NCBI GenBank assembly: GCA_966186435.1
Contig: CBIFWW010000070.1
Coordinates: 1-17,209, forward strand
Source: CBIFWW01 sp966186435
Lineage (GTDB): Bacteria > Pseudomonadota > Gammaproteobacteria > Enterobacterales > Enterobacteriaceae
DNA length: 17,209 bases
Direction of reading: 5' to 3'
Below are positions 15,536 to 17,209 of the stretch, one piece after another; within the stretch, counting starts at the first letter, position 1, and the number at the start of each line of letters is the position of its first letter. The translations under genes were made by a program, and so were the position numbers. The notes under the pieces were generated by a model that saw nothing but the letters and a program-made list of their open reading frames with translations, did not search any database and was not told the DNA's origin.

Positions 15536-16906
15536 ATGTCGATACCACAAAGCCCTTCAATTTATACCGTTACCCGCCTAAATCAGAGCGTGCGTATGCT
15601 CATGGAACGCGAAATGGGCCAAGTATGGATCAGCGGTGAAATATCTAATTTTAGCCAGCCCTCTTCCGGCCACTGGTACTTCACGTTAAAGGATGATGGT
15701 GCCCAGGTGCGCTGCGCCATGTTCCGTAACAGTAACCGCCGGGTGACCTTCCGCCCTCAGCATGGGCAGCAGGTTTTAGTGCGGGCTTCAGTCACGCTGT
15801 ACGAGCCACGCGGTGACTATCAAATCATTGTCGAAAGTATGCAGCCCGCCGGTGAAGGGCTGTTACAACAACAGTTTGAGGCACTCAAAACCAAGCTCTC
15901 TGCCGAAGGGTTATTTGATCCGGCTTTAAAGCAGGCGCTGCCCTCTCCAGCCACCAGTGTCGGGGTGATTACCTCCCGTAGCGGCGCGGCTTTACACGAT
16001 ATCCTCCACGTGCTGCAACGCCGTGACCCTTCCCTGCCGGTGGTGATTTACCCCACGGCGGTACAGGGCGTTGATGCGCCAATGCAGATCGTGCGCGCCA
16101 TCGAACTGGCTAACCTGCGCCATGAATGTAACGTGCTGATTGTCGGGCGCGGCGGTGGTTCGCTGGAAGATTTATGGAGTTTTAACGATGAGCGGGTGGC
16201 TCGGGCCATTGCCGCCAGCCGTATTCCAGTCGTCAGCGCCGTCGGCCATGAAACCGACGTAACCATTGCTGACTTTGTGGCAGACCTGCGGGCGCCTACA
16301 CCGTCGTCGGCGGCGGAAATCGTTAGCCGTAATCAGGTGGAATTGGTGCGCCAACTCACAACGGCCCGCCAGCGTATGGAAATGGCGATGGATTTTTACT
16401 TTTCCCGCCAGACAAAGCGTTTTACCCTGCTTAATCATCGCCTGGCTCAGCAGCATCCGCAGTTACGTTTGGCTCGCCAGCAGACCGCCCTAGTGCAATT
16501 GCGCCAGCGCCTAAACAACGCCATGGAGACGAAGCTGCGCCGGGCCAGTGATCAGCAGCGCCGTACTGATACCCGCCTCATGAATCAACAACCTCTGGGG
16601 CGTATACAGCGCAGCCTGGGGCGCATTCAGCAACTGGAGTACCGGATGGCCCAGTCCCTGCGGGAGCAGCTTAGCAGCGCCCGTGAACGCTTTGCCACTA
16701 ACGTGGCCCATCTGGAGGCCGTCAGCCCGTTGGCAACCCTGGCCAGGGGCTACAGCGTTACCACCGCCACCGGCGGCCAGGTCCTGAAGCAGGCCCGCCA
16801 GGTAAAATCCGGGGATACCCTGACCACTCGCTTATCCGATGGTTGGGTGGAGAGCCAGGTAACGACGGTGAAAAAGACGCCGCGCCCGCGTAAACCAAAA
16901 GCTTAA
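15536..16906 (+). CDS. xseA: Exodeoxyribonuclease VII large subunit
   Basis: XseA is the catalytic large subunit of exonuclease VII, which degrades single-stranded DNA from both ends into oligonucleotides together with XseB. The protein has 456 residues, as in E. coli. An N-terminal OB-fold DNA-binding domain (about 1-105, with VWISGEISNF and SGHWYFTLKD) is followed by the catalytic domain with GVITS (143-147), GRGGGSLEDLWSFNDE (204-219) and VGHETD (236-241). A long glutamine- and arginine-rich coiled coil (about 265-390) follows, and the basic tail ends PRPRKPKA. The ATG fits the family start, though no strong Shine-Dalgarno is seen. Its 3' end overlaps the convergent yfgJ remnant by 4 bp. 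Confidence 0.99.
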   Translation: MSIPQSPSIYTVTRLNQSVRMLMEREMGQVWISGEISNFSQPSSGHWYFTLKDDGAQVRCAMFRNSNRRVTFRPQHGQQVLVRASVTLYEPRGDYQIIVESMQPAGEGLLQQQFEALKTKLSAEGLFDPALKQALPSPATSVGVITSRSGAALHDILHVLQRRDPSLPVVIYPTAVQGVDAPMQIVRAIELANLRHECNVLIVGRGGGSLEDLWSFNDERVARAIAASRIPVVSAVGHETDVTIADFVADLRAPTPSSAAEIVSRNQVELVRQLTTARQRMEMAMDFYFSRQTKRFTLLNHRLAQQHPQLRLARQQTALVQLRQRLNNAMETKLRRASDQQRRTDTRLMNQQPLGRIQRSLGRIQQLEYRMAQSLREQLSSARERFATNVAHLEAVSPLATLARGYSVTTATGGQVLKQARQVKSGDTLTTRLSDGWVESQVTTVKKTPRPRKPKA

Positions 16907-17028
16907 ATTCGCACCCACTCGACGCTTTTCTTCGATACCAGCCCGTGGCCGTTTTGGCAGAAGTAATCCACCGCGCCACAGGCTTTTAGCACTTCTAGCG
17001 GCTTGTGGCATTGGGCCAACAATCTCAT
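16903..17028 (-). pseudogene. yfgJ: 5'-truncated yfgJ (zinc-ribbon protein) remnant
   Basis: Downstream of and convergent with xseA, where E. coli carries yfgJ, a minus-strand frame encodes QCHKPLEVL, then KACGAVDYFCQNGHGL, then VSKKSVEWV. This corresponds to the C-terminal part of the zinc-ribbon protein YfgJ (71 residues in E. coli). The N-terminal half with the first cysteine knuckle is missing: the frame upstream of 17010 is AT-rich and unrelated, and the CPDC motif has become LAQC. An ATG at 17028 gives 41 residues, but this start is fortuitous. The gene was probably cut by a deletion or insertion at about 17010-17025. It could also be a short functional protein, which I consider less likely. 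Confidence 0.7.
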
Positions 17029-17209
17029 AAACTGATGTGAAAAATTGATTGAATTTGTTATAAAAACCGTCCATTCATATATATATATTTAGCTAATACG
17101 GCTATTAATTAAATTACAACAATGCCTAATAGCTCACGTTGATTTTTTATATTTTAAAACATCTTTATTCCGTAATTATATTCATAATTAAAATATATCA
17201 CCAATATAT
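17029..17209. other. AT-rich non-coding DNA at right edge
   Basis: This stretch is strongly AT-rich with a short run of alternating AT near 17078-17090. No gene, terminator or repeat element is evident. It begins where the yfgJ similarity stops and is likely the near edge of an inserted or rearranged segment that continues past the window. Confidence 0.5.

Noticed and set aside
16832..17074. 80-codon minus-strand ORF overlapping the end of xseA
   Set aside because: It is out of frame with the yfgJ similarity and has no recognisable features; the yfgJ frame explains the conserved bases.

Overview
The window is chromosomal DNA from a gammaproteobacterium of the order Enterobacterales. Every conserved protein reads as a close relative of its Escherichia coli counterpart and nearly all have the same length. 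The housekeeping block xseA / guaB-guaA, with a yfgJ remnant beyond xseA, follows enterobacterial gene order. A Serratia- or Yersinia-like genus is a guess from the protein style, and the sequence does not settle it.

Layout, left to right. 1-3263: a large type I-E CRISPR array with 54 repeats and 53 spacers, open at the left edge of the window. 3264-3361: its AT-rich leader. 3362-8934: cas2, cas1, cas6e, cas5e, cas7e, cse2 and cas8e, all on the minus strand and tightly packed. 8935-9314: the cas8e-cas3 intergenic region. 9315-11975: cas3, minus strand. 11976-12244: the cas3 promoter region and the guaA terminator. 12245-15365: guaA and guaB on the minus strand, transcribed from a promoter overlapped by a PurR-like box. 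15536-16906: xseA on the plus strand, divergent from guaB. 16903-17028: the 3' remnant of yfgJ, then AT-rich DNA with no gene seen.

The CRISPR-Cas locus looks complete. Cas1-Cas2 would add spacers at the leader end near 3263. The array transcript runs leftward and is cut by Cas6e. Cas8e, Cse2, Cas7e, Cas5e and Cas6e form Cascade, and Cas3 degrades the target.

The most interesting part is the cas8e-cas3 gap. On the plus strand it holds a repeat-like element at 9243-9271: same length as the array repeat, intact 8-nt crRNA handle, compensatory stem changes. A 31-nt spacer-like segment follows, then a much more degenerate repeat-like hairpin that overlaps the cas3 stop codon. The spacer-like segment partly matches a site at 9146-9177 that is preceded by a perfect AAG PAM. 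Its seed matches fully apart from position 6, and mismatches at 6, 12 and 18 fall on the positions type I-E Cascade flips out. That site lies just upstream of an unlisted 40-codon ORF (8963-9085, minus strand) that encodes a small hydrophobic protein with a good Shine-Dalgarno sequence and sits directly upstream of cas8e. This matches the logic of Cas-regulating guide RNAs (CreR) and of CreTA-type RNA guards: Cascade loaded with the mini-guide would silence the small ORF, the cas8e operon, or both.
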